From Sipunculus nudus (Eukaryota; Annelida; Sipuncula; Golfingiida; Sipunculidae), in NCBI GenBank assembly GCA_026874595.1, contig CM049308.1, forward strand, positions 74,930,624 through 74,994,623: a stretch of 64,000 bases of DNA, read 5' to 3'. The notes below the pieces were generated by a model, which was not told where the DNA came from, searched no databases, and was given only the letters and a program-made list of their open reading frames with translations. Position 1 is the stretch's first letter; every line of letters begins with the position of its first letter. The translations under genes were made by a program, and so were the position numbers. This document shows positions 14,721-32,867 of the stretch, one piece after another.

Positions 14721-16459
14721 TCTCAGGAGTGAGTTGCAGTATTGACTTCAGGTGGTGCAACCTACAATCATGTTTACGCGGCAGACATCCATCTCACTCT
14801 AATATATCCCCTAACCACTTAATCCATGCCTCACTTCACCTGTACTTCTCTGATTTTGGCGGATATATATCGCTTTCGGCTGCCTGTATCTAGTTGTTCC
14901 ATGAATCTGTGCACATAGCCGAAGAGTGGTTAGTTTATGTCCATACATTTTTAATGGCTTTCTCGTACACAAGACTGGTGGTGCCACTTACATTCTTTTT
15001 TGTGTTGTGTGCACCTATGCCAATATTTCAGTGACATTTGTGTTATTGGTGCATGAACGGTTCAAAATGCTCAGTGCTTGCATTGTCGATATACATACCA
15101 CAAAAGTACTTGAAAAGTAACTGTCATTCATGGAAGTATTACACCTGATGTATGTCCCATTGCACAGGTTCACATTAGGCCTGTAGGCCTTGTTTAATTT
15201 TTCACTCATTTTCGCATGATTTTGTTATATTAAAAAAAAGACTTTTAGTCCATTAAAAGGCTGATTATTGTTACTGGAGGTTAAAAATTATGTACCTTTT
15301 AAAACTTTTAAATTTGTTTAAAACTTTACAAAATCATTTAAAATAAATGAAAAGTTAAAAAATAGGTATAATATCAGAGGGATCACAGTACCAGGTATAA
15401 AATAATGTACATTTTATGGGGTGTAATATAAATTAAAAGCACTTTTGAACTTAATTTAGATATAGGGGTTTCTAACAATGATAATACCTTTACATTTATC
15501 ATTTAAACTATGCTTTAATTATTAAATGTGTCGCTTGTAAAGGATTTATTATCTCCCCCCCCCCATTCCCAAATATGCGGACGAAAAATGTAGTATCCAC
15601 CGACATTTTGCTGATTTAATGAATGTTATTTTGATATTTAATTTAGATTCTAATAGTAAAAAATAGCAAAGAATAGATGTTAGCAAATGTTTTTCACTGT
15701 GTGTCAAAGTTCCTTATATACCGATGAACTGTAGTGTTTCAGAAAAAAAATTAAATCCTGAAAAGACTAACAATATGACATGATTCTACCGTTTCCATGA
15801 CATTGTGGTACTCAGCCACTAAAGGTAAAAATGATCATGAAGGTTTTACAGATTAGGATTTCACCAAAAAAACTGTTACTTCATGTTGGTTTATGAAGCA
15901 TGATGTTCCATGTTATTTCATTCTCAAATTGCTTTAACATAGCTTCAGTTATTTTTTTATTAAAGTGTTAAGAATTAACTCAATGACTACCACCCTCTCC
16001 GCACCTGGAAGAGGGCTCTGGGTCTTCCATAGATAAAAATATTATTCCTAAACTATCTTTAGAAATAGGAGAGTTGTTATATATAGTACACTCCTTTAAG
16101 GGCCTGTTTGTGTGTATGTGTATGTGTGTGGGGGGGGGGGGGGGGGAGGGGGCAGGGGGTTTTGGTTGGTCACCCTTCCCACATTTATTTGTGTGAATGG
16201 AAATTCCGCCCCTGCATTTATAGTGCATTGTATTGTGCAAGTGGCTACGGCTGTAGCAAGGATACAAAAATATCCAAAAATAATCTCCAGTGATGAGAAA
16301 CCTGTCTGTGTATTCAGGTATGTAGTGATTGTTTTTGGTTCGAAATAATGAAACTAAATATTCCAATGTGATTTGTGCTGTATTATATTCACCGAAAACA
16401 CGGCTTAAAGTTTAACGGATATACAAGATAAATCAGATGTTCAGAATAAAAACAGTATC

Positions 16460-16460
<1 letters not shown>
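14721..16460. other. Repeat-derived flank of unit B
   Basis: No gene. The region is closely paralleled by 26216-27990 in unit C. It contains a G homopolymer near 16131-16146. Part of it (about 15370-15500) matches unit A in inverted orientation (6238-6370). Confidence 0.6.
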
Positions 16461-16546
<86 letters not shown>

Positions 16547-16566
16547 AAGAGAGAGAGAGAGAAATT

Positions 16567-16602
<36 letters not shown>
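16461..16602. repeat. (GA)n microsatellite, interrupted
   Basis: About 140 bp of GA dinucleotides with scattered interruptions. Counterparts lie at 27994-28069 in unit C, and GA or CT tracts sit at the matching place in units A, D and E. Confidence 0.95.
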
Positions 16603-16928
16603 TTAAAAAAAAACAACAAAAATATATCTATAGACCACAATGATTAAAATTACCGCATAGCTTTTACCGGTATATAAATAAATATCTGGTGAAAGATTTA
16701 TATACATTAAGAATATAAATACATTATATCTGTGTGTTTAACGTCACCCAGTGTAACCTCTCTCTCTCTCTCATATCATATATGTGTATGTATTTATATG
16801 TATGTACTAATTACCAGTTCCGTGTTACCGGGCTTATGACATAACAAAAGACGTTATTAGTCGCATGTACACGCTGAATTTTTCGCCTGAATGGAGAGGA
16901 GTCGTATAAAGACAAACGCATCAGTCTC

Positions 16929-17198
16929 TATTACCTCTGCGAAGGAGGTTATGTTTTTGCCAGCGTTGGTTCGTTTGTCTGTTTGCTGTTCATCTGTTGG
17001 CAGAACTACTCGAAAAGTTATTAACAAATCTGATAAAATAGCTTAGGATAGCTTGGCAAGGACAGAAAGAAGAATTGATTAAATATTGGTGGTGATATGG
17101 ATAACCTTCTGGATCCAGAAATTTCTAAAGCAAAAATACTGCATTTCTGACAAGGCCATATGACGAAGGTCCGTGCTCTCTGTGTGCTTTTATAATAT
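16929..17198. mobile_element. Dispersed repeat, probably a non-autonomous transposon, unit B
   Basis: Begins TTACCTCTGCGAAGGAGG, continues through GTTTGTCTGTTTGCTG, and ends with GAAGGTCCGTGCTCTCTG then TGTGCTTTTATAATATTC. Both end motifs are familiar from a repeat widespread in animal genomes (recollection, not a search). A second copy is at 28395-28662 in unit C. Unit A lacks it, so it entered before B and C separated. Termini are approximate. Confidence 0.55.
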
Positions 17199-17485
17199 TC
17201 AAATGTAAACTTCAAAGCGAATTTACATACGATTGCAACTTGCATTTATGGTATGAAAAACGGAGTTTATTGCCTTTCTACTTTCTATTATGAACTGGTG
17301 TCCAATTATGGTCAAAGCAGTTCCAATAATAATCTTAAGTTCTAAAAATGTCAATATTGAATTAGAGTCTATGGAATCAAGTCAATCGCAGGACATCCCA
17401 ATTTTAAAACAGGAATACTTCAAATGAAATTAACTGAAGTAGAATACAGTCAAATGTACCCAAGCCGCAAAAAATACATGATCCC

Positions 17486-17545
<60 letters not shown>

Positions 17546-17736
17546 CCTGGTTCTGTGTTCTCAGATTAACCGATGGGTAGATCAGTATTCACAACGTAGT
17601 GTTCACCAATACATTTTTCATATCTCTCTACATAATCAGCCCTCTTAATTTGGAGACGGCTCCCTAAATGCGTTCCGGTCGGCAGAACAGGGATCAGTCA
17701 CACATCGGATCAGTCACTATGCGAAGTGGAGGCTGG

Positions 17737-21236
<3,500 letters not shown>

Positions 21237-21955
21237 AATAGTGAAGAAACAAAAAATGTCACATATTCGGCTCATGTTCTCAGATTCGTGCAAAAGGGAC
21301 TGTTCCTTGCAAACGTTTCTGGATCCGGATCGTGTGCAAGATCAAAACCAAAATCTAATCGATTCTTCATTGGCCAACGCAAACTCAAACACACGAACGG
21401 GGAATAACGCTTACCCTCCACTTCAAATCAAAACATCAACAAAAAAGCTAATCCATGTGCTACGTTTCGCTTGAACCACCTGGTTCGGCTCATGTCTTCT
21501 TGTTCGTCTTTTCCCTCGTTTCCCAATATTTCACCTCTTTCAACTGCGCTCCAGTACGTTTCCGTAATAGTTTCTGATTACATGATCCTATTGACAGAAT
21601 CGCATCCACGGCTGTGCGCTGAAGCGCACTCTGCACCGCATTGTTACTAATTTCTTTGTGTGCATCTGAATCTGTAAAAAAAGGTTACATTTGACTTTGC
21701 CCTATAATTTGGACAATTCTTGAAAGCATCTATCTAATATAAAAAAAATGCAATTTTTTTTCCATTTGGAGCCGTCCTTTATACAGGCGACATGCCATCA
21801 TCTGTGAATTTCTAGTTCATGGAATGGTTCATCAAGGTGATCATGCAATAAAACATGCTTTTCATATTTTCACAAGTGTTTGATATTCAATCATACATGT
21901 GCATCAGTCTAATTACATATTTTACCATTGATTGGTCATTTGTAGATTTGGCCAT
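21237..21955. other. 3'UTR and downstream flank of copy B
   Basis: Matches the flank of copy A up to the insertion at 21956. Contains the 19-base motif AATCGATTCTTCATTGGCC at 21357-21375 and the candidate AATAAA at 21847-21852. Confidence 0.65.
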
Positions 21956-22785
21956 TGTAACGGAACCTAATATCAACCGATCACGTAGTCGTGAAGAACA
22001 TAAATTTTGTATTGGAGATAAAAATTCTGTAACACCAGGCAGCGTGATATGTCTAGGGGAAAAATAAAGAAGTCAGTGTTTTTTTGTTAACAAATAACTA
22101 AAATTTATTCTTAAAACAACCCTAAAATTACAATACACTAAATCAATACAATTACACAGCACAACAACAGTACAACAGCAAATTAATACAAGTATATAAA
22201 TAAAGTGTACAGTACCTGGATACCACCACTGTCACAGCGACAAAAGTCTTTTAAAGCATATAATCCAGATGAACAGTTCACACAAATCTTCTCAGAGAAT
22301 AACAGTCCGGCTCAATCACAAAATCAATTTCTTACAGTGATCCCAAAGACAAACTGAAGACTAATTAAAATCCTTTACAAATTCGAAGCAAAGCTATAAC
22401 TGCCGCAATTATAGGAGAAGGTCCACAAACTGACTTACACTCTTCTTTGTCCGCTGGTATATATATCTCCTCTCTCCCTGCTCTAAAACACAGCCCCCTA
22501 TTTATAACTATTCACCTCAAGCTGAGAACTTTCCATTTCCCGAGCAATCTAGAGAACATAACAGTACACACGTTACAGGAAACATCTCGAACAAAGAACG
22601 CTGTGTATCTACATATCAGGGTTCAAACGTGGGCCTGTCCGGCTCGGCCAGGCGAGAAAGCCCAGACTAGCATGACCACTGTGTTTACACGTCAGACCCC
22701 ACGCGTGGGCCATTGCAACGAACAATGCTAGCGCTGCACATAATATGTAAGACTGCTGCATACAATAAAAGAGACATCTGTAACA
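21956..22785 (+). mobile_element. Solo-LTR-like insertion, 830 bp
   Basis: Comparison with unit A (where TTTGGCAATTAAGTTGGG is continuous near 11212) shows about 830 bp inserted here. It begins TGTAACGG and ends TGTAACA, the TG...CA rule of LTRs. Flanks CCAT and CTAT could be a 4-bp target duplication with one mismatch. Inside are a TATA-like GTATATAAATAAAG near 22192 and AATAAA near 22764, as expected of an LTR promoter and poly(A) signal. No internal coding region. A different non-autonomous element is possible. Confidence 0.5.
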
Positions 22786-24411
22786 CTATTAAATTGGGAC
22801 AAAGTGGTACTAAAGAATTCGAAAGATACCTCTAGAAAATGAAAATGTCTGATTTTTTTTCATCCTTTGAAACAATTTATTATACTGTCAGTTTCATAGA
22901 TGTTCGTGGCGCATTTTTGGTTATTTCAAAATAGAAGCTGCATGTTATTTGGATAATCTTAAACATGAATTTGACGGTAGAATATTGGTGACATAATAAT
23001 GAAACTGTGTTCATCAAGACAGGCCATTTGTGCATCATCTAATTTTGACCTCGTTGTTTCCTGTATGATGTCACACACTTGAAATTAATGAATTATTGAA
23101 ATAATATGTATCGTGACAGTCCATCCTTTGTGTTCTCCAAATTGCATGTAAGAAACAGTCACACGTCAAACGTTATCGAAGTGGGCTTATTTTTTGGGTA
23201 TCAGCATAACTTCGATTTTATAGTAGAAAAGCTTAGTAACCTTTAAAAATCTTTTTCTCCAATATTGTCCAGCAAAATTGTCCAATATTTCACAGAATTA
23301 ATCCCAGAAACAATCTCTCTCAGGTTTTTCGAATGGTCCCATTTCGATGATGTTTTACCGAGTTTCAGGAAGTGGAACTTAGTCATCTGTCCAAAAAAGC
23401 ATACTAAAATTTAAATCTCAGAAACGGCTTTAGCTAATATCACCAAATTTTATGCCAATGTTGATCAAATGAGTCATATCTGAAAATGAGGTATTGTTGG
23501 CTCCACCTGCATCGGCTTTTTTGTACGGGGGTCATCAGTGCCTGTATCATACTCAGCGCTATAAAACTTCTCTGAAATTATATAGCCAATTTTTTAAATT
23601 TTTTAAAGAGTAGTGCTGTCTGAAATTTGTTAAATGGTTTCTGTTCTCTGTGACTTTAGGCTGAGTTATGGGAAGCTAAATTCAATCATATGCCATAACA
23701 CTGGGCCAAATTCTTAAATCTCACATATTAATTATCTTCAGCTGTTGATAATTCAAGTTTGGTCAAATGGTTTTGGTTCAGCGATTTTTGGCTGAGTTAC
23801 GGGAAGCTGAACTTAGCAAGTCTGCTGTATCTTCGTATATGAGCTATAACCCTGAAAAAAACGTTTTTCGACTGACGCCACTGAAGCCAATTTGTTAAAT
23901 ATTTTACAAGAATAATCCTCTCAATAATTATTATAATAATTGTCTTTAATGGATCCACATGAATTATTTTTGGCTGAATTATGAAGACTGAATTGAGACA
24001 TTTTACCATAAATGTTAGCGGTGTGAAGTAGTTACACTTTGCCTGGCACCAGTTGATCAGTATCTATTACATCATGCCACTAGACATTTAGATTTTAGGT
24101 TATCTATGGTTAATATTGAGGAGAATGTCTTTTTAAAAGCTTTTAACAAATTTAGTTTTATGATTTAAATTGGTCATTACACCAGACAAAGTTAACAAAC
24201 ATAAGTTTTCATTTCTCTGTGGCTATATAAAGATGGCTATACATGGATTATAAATAATTTGTATCAATACTAAACTTAATTCAAGAATTTGCCATCAATT
24301 AGATATATCTGTATTATAATTTTGCATTCAGTATGCATCTATAATATTTTTTTTCATATATTTGTTATATATTTTTTTATAAAAAAAAGTCAGCTAAAAA
24401 GCATTTTTGTA
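22786..24411. repeat. 3' flank remainder and diverged ~170-bp repeats of unit C
   Basis: Up to about 23130 this continues the copy-B flank (compare 11215-11555). A jump, corresponding to loss of about 270 bp relative to unit B, then leads into the same degenerate repeats as at 11830-12830. No gene seen. Confidence 0.6.
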
Positions 24412-24740
24412 TTGGGAATATTTATTTCAAAGTTATTTCAAGTAGTGACCACCTTTTGTACAGATGACAGCACTTGGTTTACCATTGGCAGATTGCCAAC
24501 ATTTGCCAGCACCTGGATGTGGGCCTATGGCCAAAATTATGTCAGCTCTATAAATAGCTTTGACACAGTGCCAGGATTAGAAGAGGTCTATGTGCTGCAG
24601 TCTGACAACTATAACAGCTTGGTGTGGTGTTTTCATGGTAGGTTATTGTATTATTTTAAAAAGTCAATGCAAGTCTGTTTAATTAAAAGTTATTTCAAGT
24701 AGGGACCTAGAAATATGTGATTTCTTAAATTTGGAATGTT
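24412..24740 (+). other. Exon-like insertion unique to unit C
   Basis: This stretch is absent at the matching place in unit B (after AAGTCAGCTAAGAAGCATTT near 13133). It contains an open frame of about 65 codons, roughly 24443-24637, with Trp- and Tyr-rich sequence including TFASTWMWAYGQNYVSS and VYVLQSDNYNSLVW. It ends at CATG/GTAGGT, a good splice donor, and is preceded by possible acceptor AGs. AGTTATTTCAAGTAG-GACC occurs on both sides (24431 and about 24688), like a long target duplication. The encoded domain is not recognised. It may be an exon carried by an element or a retained gene fragment. Confidence 0.35.
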
Positions 24741-26215
24741 CATCCATCGTGGAATGTTTTTTTCGTGATCCTGACAGGTGGCGCCACTCACCTTTCCCTT
24801 TTTTCAGAATAAGTTAATGCCCGTTTCTTAGAAATGATTTGCAGTATTGGCCTAAAATTGTGCATAACATAGATCTTGGATCCTTTCATCTTATACTCAA
24901 GACTGGTGCTGCCATCTGCAATCGTTCTCCTGTAGTATCCATCCGTACATGTGCTTTGGGTGAAATTAATCATCTTAGGAGTGGGTCAAGGTATTGGTCT
25001 GAAATTTGGCATGTTCATCTATCTCAGAAAATTTTGTCGTAAAACAGACAGGTGGCGCCACTTACCTTTCCGTTTTCGTAGAATAAATTTATGTCCTTTT
25101 TTTAGGAGTGATTTTAAGTATTGCCCTGAAACTGTGTACGTTCATAGATCATGGACTCCTCCATGTTGTGTTTAAGACTGGTGGCACCATCTGCAATAGT
25201 TTTCCAGTGGCGTCCATCCGTACATGTGCTTTGGGTGAAATTGCTCTTATCTCAGCAGTGGTCTGAAATATTGCATGTTCATCTATCTTGGCAAATTTAC
25301 TCGTAAACCAGACAGGAGGCGCCACTCACCTTCCTTTTTTTGTAGTATAAATTAATGCCCGTTTCTCATGAGTGATTTGCAGTAATGGCCTAAAACTGTG
25401 TATATCAATAGATCCTGGACTCTCTCATTTTGTGATTAAGAATGGTGGCACCATCTGCAATAGTTTTCCAGTGGCGTCCATCCGTACATGTGCTTTGGGT
25501 GAAACTGCTCATGTGTCAGCAGTGGGTCAAGGTATTGGTCTGAATTTTTGCATGTTCATCCATGTTGGGAAGTTTTCTTTTCTTGGAAACCCGACAGGTA
25601 GCACCACTTACCTTTCTGTTTTCTTTTTTTTTGTAGAATAAATTAATGCCCGTTTCTAAGAAATGATTGGCAGTATTGGCATGAAATTGTGCATATCCAT
25701 ATATCTTGGGCTCTCCTCCATCATGTACTCAAGACTGGTGGCACGCTCTGCAGCTGTCTCCAGTGGCATCTATTTGTATGTGTGGTTTGGGTGAAATTGC
25801 TCATCTCAGGAGTGGGTCAAGGTTTGGTCTGAAATTTGGCATGTTCATCCATCTTGGAAAATCTTTTTCGTAAAGCAGACAGGTGGTGCCACTTACTTTC
25901 CTTTTTTTTAGAATAAATTAATGCCCTTTTTCGGGTATGATACGCAATATTGGCCTGAAATTGTGCATATCCATAAAACTTGGACTCCTCCATCTTGTAG
26001 TCAAGACTAGTGGCTCCATTTACAATCGTTTTCTCGTGGCATCTGTTCGTATTTGTGCTTTTGGTGAAAATTGCTCATATCTCAGGAGTCAGTCAAGGTA
26101 TCGGTCTGAATTTTGGCATGTTCATTCATCTTGGAAAGTTTTCTCGTAAACCAGGCAGGTGGCGCCACTTACCTTTCTGTTTTTGTTAAATGAATTAATG
26201 CCCTTTTTCTCAGGA
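24741..26215. repeat. Six-copy tandem array, ~272-bp monomer, unit C
   Basis: Same family as 13190-14720. The CAGGTGGCGCC-type marker starts near 24775, 25049, 25313, 25595, 25880 and 26156 (spacings 264-285 bp). Some copies have lost the exact GGCGCC (for example at 25595 and 25880). Confidence 0.85.
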
Positions 26216-27990
26216 GTGAGTTGCAGTATTGGCTTCAGGTGGTGCAACCTACAATTATGTTTACGCGGCAGACATCCGTCTCATTCTAGTATTTCCCCTT
26301 GCCACTTAATCTATGCCTCACTTCACCTGTACTTCTCTGATTTCGGCGGGTAAATGTCGCTTTCGGCTGCCTGTATCTAGTTGTTCCATGCATCTGTGCA
26401 CATAGCCGAATATTGGCTTGTTTAGATCCACACATTTTTAATGGCTTTCTCGTACACAAGACTGGTGGTGCCACTTCCATTCATTTTTGTGTTGTGTGCA
26501 ACTATGCCAGTATTTCAGCAGTCACATGTAAGTATTTGGTGCATGCACTCGGGTTTAAAATATTCAGTGCTTGCATTGTCCATATACATGCCACACATGT
26601 ACTTGAAAAGTAACTGTCCAGCATGGAAGCATTATACCTGATGTATATCCCATTGCACAGGTTCGCATTACGCCTGTAGGCCTGATTTAATTTTTCACTC
26701 ATTTTCACATGATTTTGTAATATTAAAATAAAAATAGATTTTTAGCCCATTAAAAGCTAGCTGATTATTGTTACTGGGGTAAAAAATAATGTACATTTTA
26801 AAACTTTTAAATTTGTTTAAAATTTAACAAAATCATGTGAAATAAATAAAAGTTAAAAAATATGTATATTATCAGAAAGATCACACTATCAGGTATAAAA
26901 TAATGTACACTTTATGGGGTCTAATATAAATTTAAAGCACTTTGAACTTAATTTAGATATAGGGGTTTCTAACAATAATGATACCTTACATTTATCACTT
27001 AAACTCTGCTTTAATGATTATTATTAAATGTGTCGCTTGTAAAGGACTTATCATCTTCCCATATTCTGCATAAACGTTATTTAGGCACGGGCGCAATATG
27101 TTTCCCTCCCCATTCATTCTCAAATAAGGGGACGTAAAATGTAGTATCCACCGACATTTTTCTGCTAAAATGAATGTAATTTTGATATTTAATTTAGATT
27201 CTAACTGCAATTAGTAAAAAAATAGCAAGAATAGTTGTTAGCAAATGTTTTTTCACAATGTGTCAAAGTTCTTGATATACCAATGAACTGTAGTGTTTCA
27301 GAAAAGAATAAAATCCTGAAAAGACTAACAATATGACATGATTCTACCGTTTCCATGAGATTGTAGTACTCAGCCGCTAAAGGTAAAAATGATCATGTAG
27401 GTTTCACAGATTAGAATTTCACCCAAAAAACTGTTCTTCATGTTGGTTTATGAACGATGATGTTCTTTGTTATTTCATTCTCAAATTGCTTTAACATAGC
27501 TTCAGTTATTTTTTTTTATTAAAGGTTTAAGAATGAACTCAATGACTCCCACCCTCTCCGCACCTTGAAGAGGGCTTTGGGTTTTCCATAGATAAAAATA
27601 TTATTCTTAAACTATCTTTAGAAATAGGAGAGTTGTTATATAGTACACTCCTTTAAGGGCCTGTTTGTGTGTGCGTGTGTATGTGTGTGTGTGCGGGGTG
27701 TGGGGGTGGTTGGTCCCCCTTCCCACATTCATTTGTGTGAATGGAAATTCCGCCCCTGCATTTATTGTGCATTGTATTGTGCAAGTGGCTACGGCTGTAG
27801 CAAGGATACAAAAATATCCAAAAATAATCTGCAGTGATGAGAAACCTGTCTGTGTATTCAGGTATGTAGTGATTGTTTTTGGTTCGAAGTAATGAAACTA
27901 ATTATTCCAATGTGATTTGTGCTGCATTACATTCACCGAAAACACGGCTTAAAGTTTAACCGATATACAGATGTTCAGAATAAAAAAAAC
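26216..27990. other. Repeat-derived flank of unit C
   Basis: Parallel to 14721-16460 with scattered indels, and no gene. A GT-rich tract (near 27666-27695) replaces the G homopolymer of unit B. Confidence 0.6.
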
Positions 27991-27993
27991 CAT

Positions 27994-28025
27994 CAGAGAG
28001 AGAGAGAGAGAGAGAATGAGAGAAT

Positions 28026-28069
<44 letters not shown>
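27994..28069. repeat. (GA)n microsatellite
   Basis: GA dinucleotides with a few A or T interruptions, counterpart of 16461-16602. Confidence 0.95.
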
Positions 28070-28072
<3 letters not shown>

Positions 28073-28394
28073 AAAAAAAACAAACAAATATATATATCCA
28101 TAGAGCACAATGATTAAAGTTACCGCATAGCTTTTACCAGTATATAAATAAATATTTGGTGAAAGATTTATATACAATTAAGAATATAAATACATTCTAT
28201 CTGTGTGTTTAACGTCACCCAGTGTAACCTCTCTCTCTCCCTCTAATATCATATATGTGTATGTATTTATATGTATGTACTAATTACCAGTTCCGTGTTA
28301 CCGGGCTTATGACATAACAAAAGACGTTAGTAGTCGCATGTACACGCTGAATTTGTCGCCTGAATGGAGAGGGGTCGTATAAAGACAAACACAT

Positions 28395-28662
28395 CAGTCT
28401 TTATTACCTCTACCAAGGAGGTTATGTTTTTGCCGGCGTTGGTTCGTTTGTCTGTTTGCTGTTCGTCTGTTTGTCTGTTGGCAGCATTACTCTGATGAAA
28501 TAGCTTAGATTAACTTTGCAAGTATACAAAGAAGAATTGATTAAATTTGAGCGGTTATACGGATAACCTTCTGGATCCAGAAATTTCTGAAGCAAAAATT
28601 CTGCATTTCTGACGTAGCCATATGACGGAGGTCCGTGCTCTCTGAGTGCTTTTCTAATATTC
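28395..28662. mobile_element. Dispersed repeat, unit C copy
   Basis: Second copy of the element at 16929-17198. Its ends read TTACCTCTACCAAGGAGG and GAGGTCCGTGCTCTCTGAG; it is closer to the family form at the right end than the unit B copy. Confidence 0.55.
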
Positions 28663-28693
28663 AAATGTAAACTTCAAAACGAATTAACATACG

Positions 28694-28915
28694 ATTGCAA
28701 CTTGCATTTATGGTATAAAAAACGGAGTTTATTGCCTTACTTCTTTCTATTATGAACTGGTGTCCAATTGTGGTCAAAGCAGTTCCAAAAATAATGTTAA
28801 GTTCTGAAAATGTTAATATTAAATTACAGTCTAGTAAAACAGGAATACTTCAAATAAAATTAACTAAAGTTGAATACAGTCAAATTTACACCAGCCGCAA
28901 AGAATACATGATCCC

Positions 28916-28983
<68 letters not shown>

Positions 28984-29260
28984 GGTTCTTTTTCTCAGAT
29001 TAACAACTTGCAACTTGCATTTATGGTATGAAAAACGGAGTTTATTGCCTTTCTACTTTCTATTATGAACTGGTGTCCAATTGTGGTCATAGCAGTTCCA
29101 ATAATAATCTTAAGTTCTAAAAATGTCAATATTGAATTAGAGTCTATGGAATCAAGTCAATCGCAGGACATCCCAATTTTAAAACAGGAATACTTCAAAT
29201 GAAATTACCTGAAGTAGAATACAGTCAAATGTACCCAAGCCGTAAAAAATACATGATCCC

Positions 29261-29324
<64 letters not shown>

Positions 29325-29328
29325 CCTG
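28694..29328. repeat. Local tandem duplication before the copy C promoter
   Basis: About 315 bp beginning TTGCAACTTGCATTTATGG and ending in an (AT)n tract occurs twice, at 28694-28986 and 29004-29328. Units A and B have it at most once. The two AT tracts (28917-28980 and 29265-29321) come from the duplication. Confidence 0.8.
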
Positions 29329-29514
29329 GTTCTGTGTTCTCAGATTAACCGAAGGGTAGATCAGTATTTACAACGTAGTGTTCACCAATACATTTTCATA
29401 TCTCTCTACATAATCAGCCCTCTTAATTTGGAGACGGCCCCCTAAATGCGTTTCGGTCGGCAGAACAAGGATCAGTCACACATCGGATCAGTCACTATGC
29501 TAAGTGGAGGATAG

Positions 29515-32867
<3,353 letters not shown>

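Noticed and set aside
16458-16640. Ser-Leu repeat ORF
   Set aside because: Reading of the (GA)n microsatellite on the minus strand.
22447-22731. 94-codon ORF inside the solo-LTR-like insertion
   Set aside because: No domain, and it lies within an element that should be non-coding.
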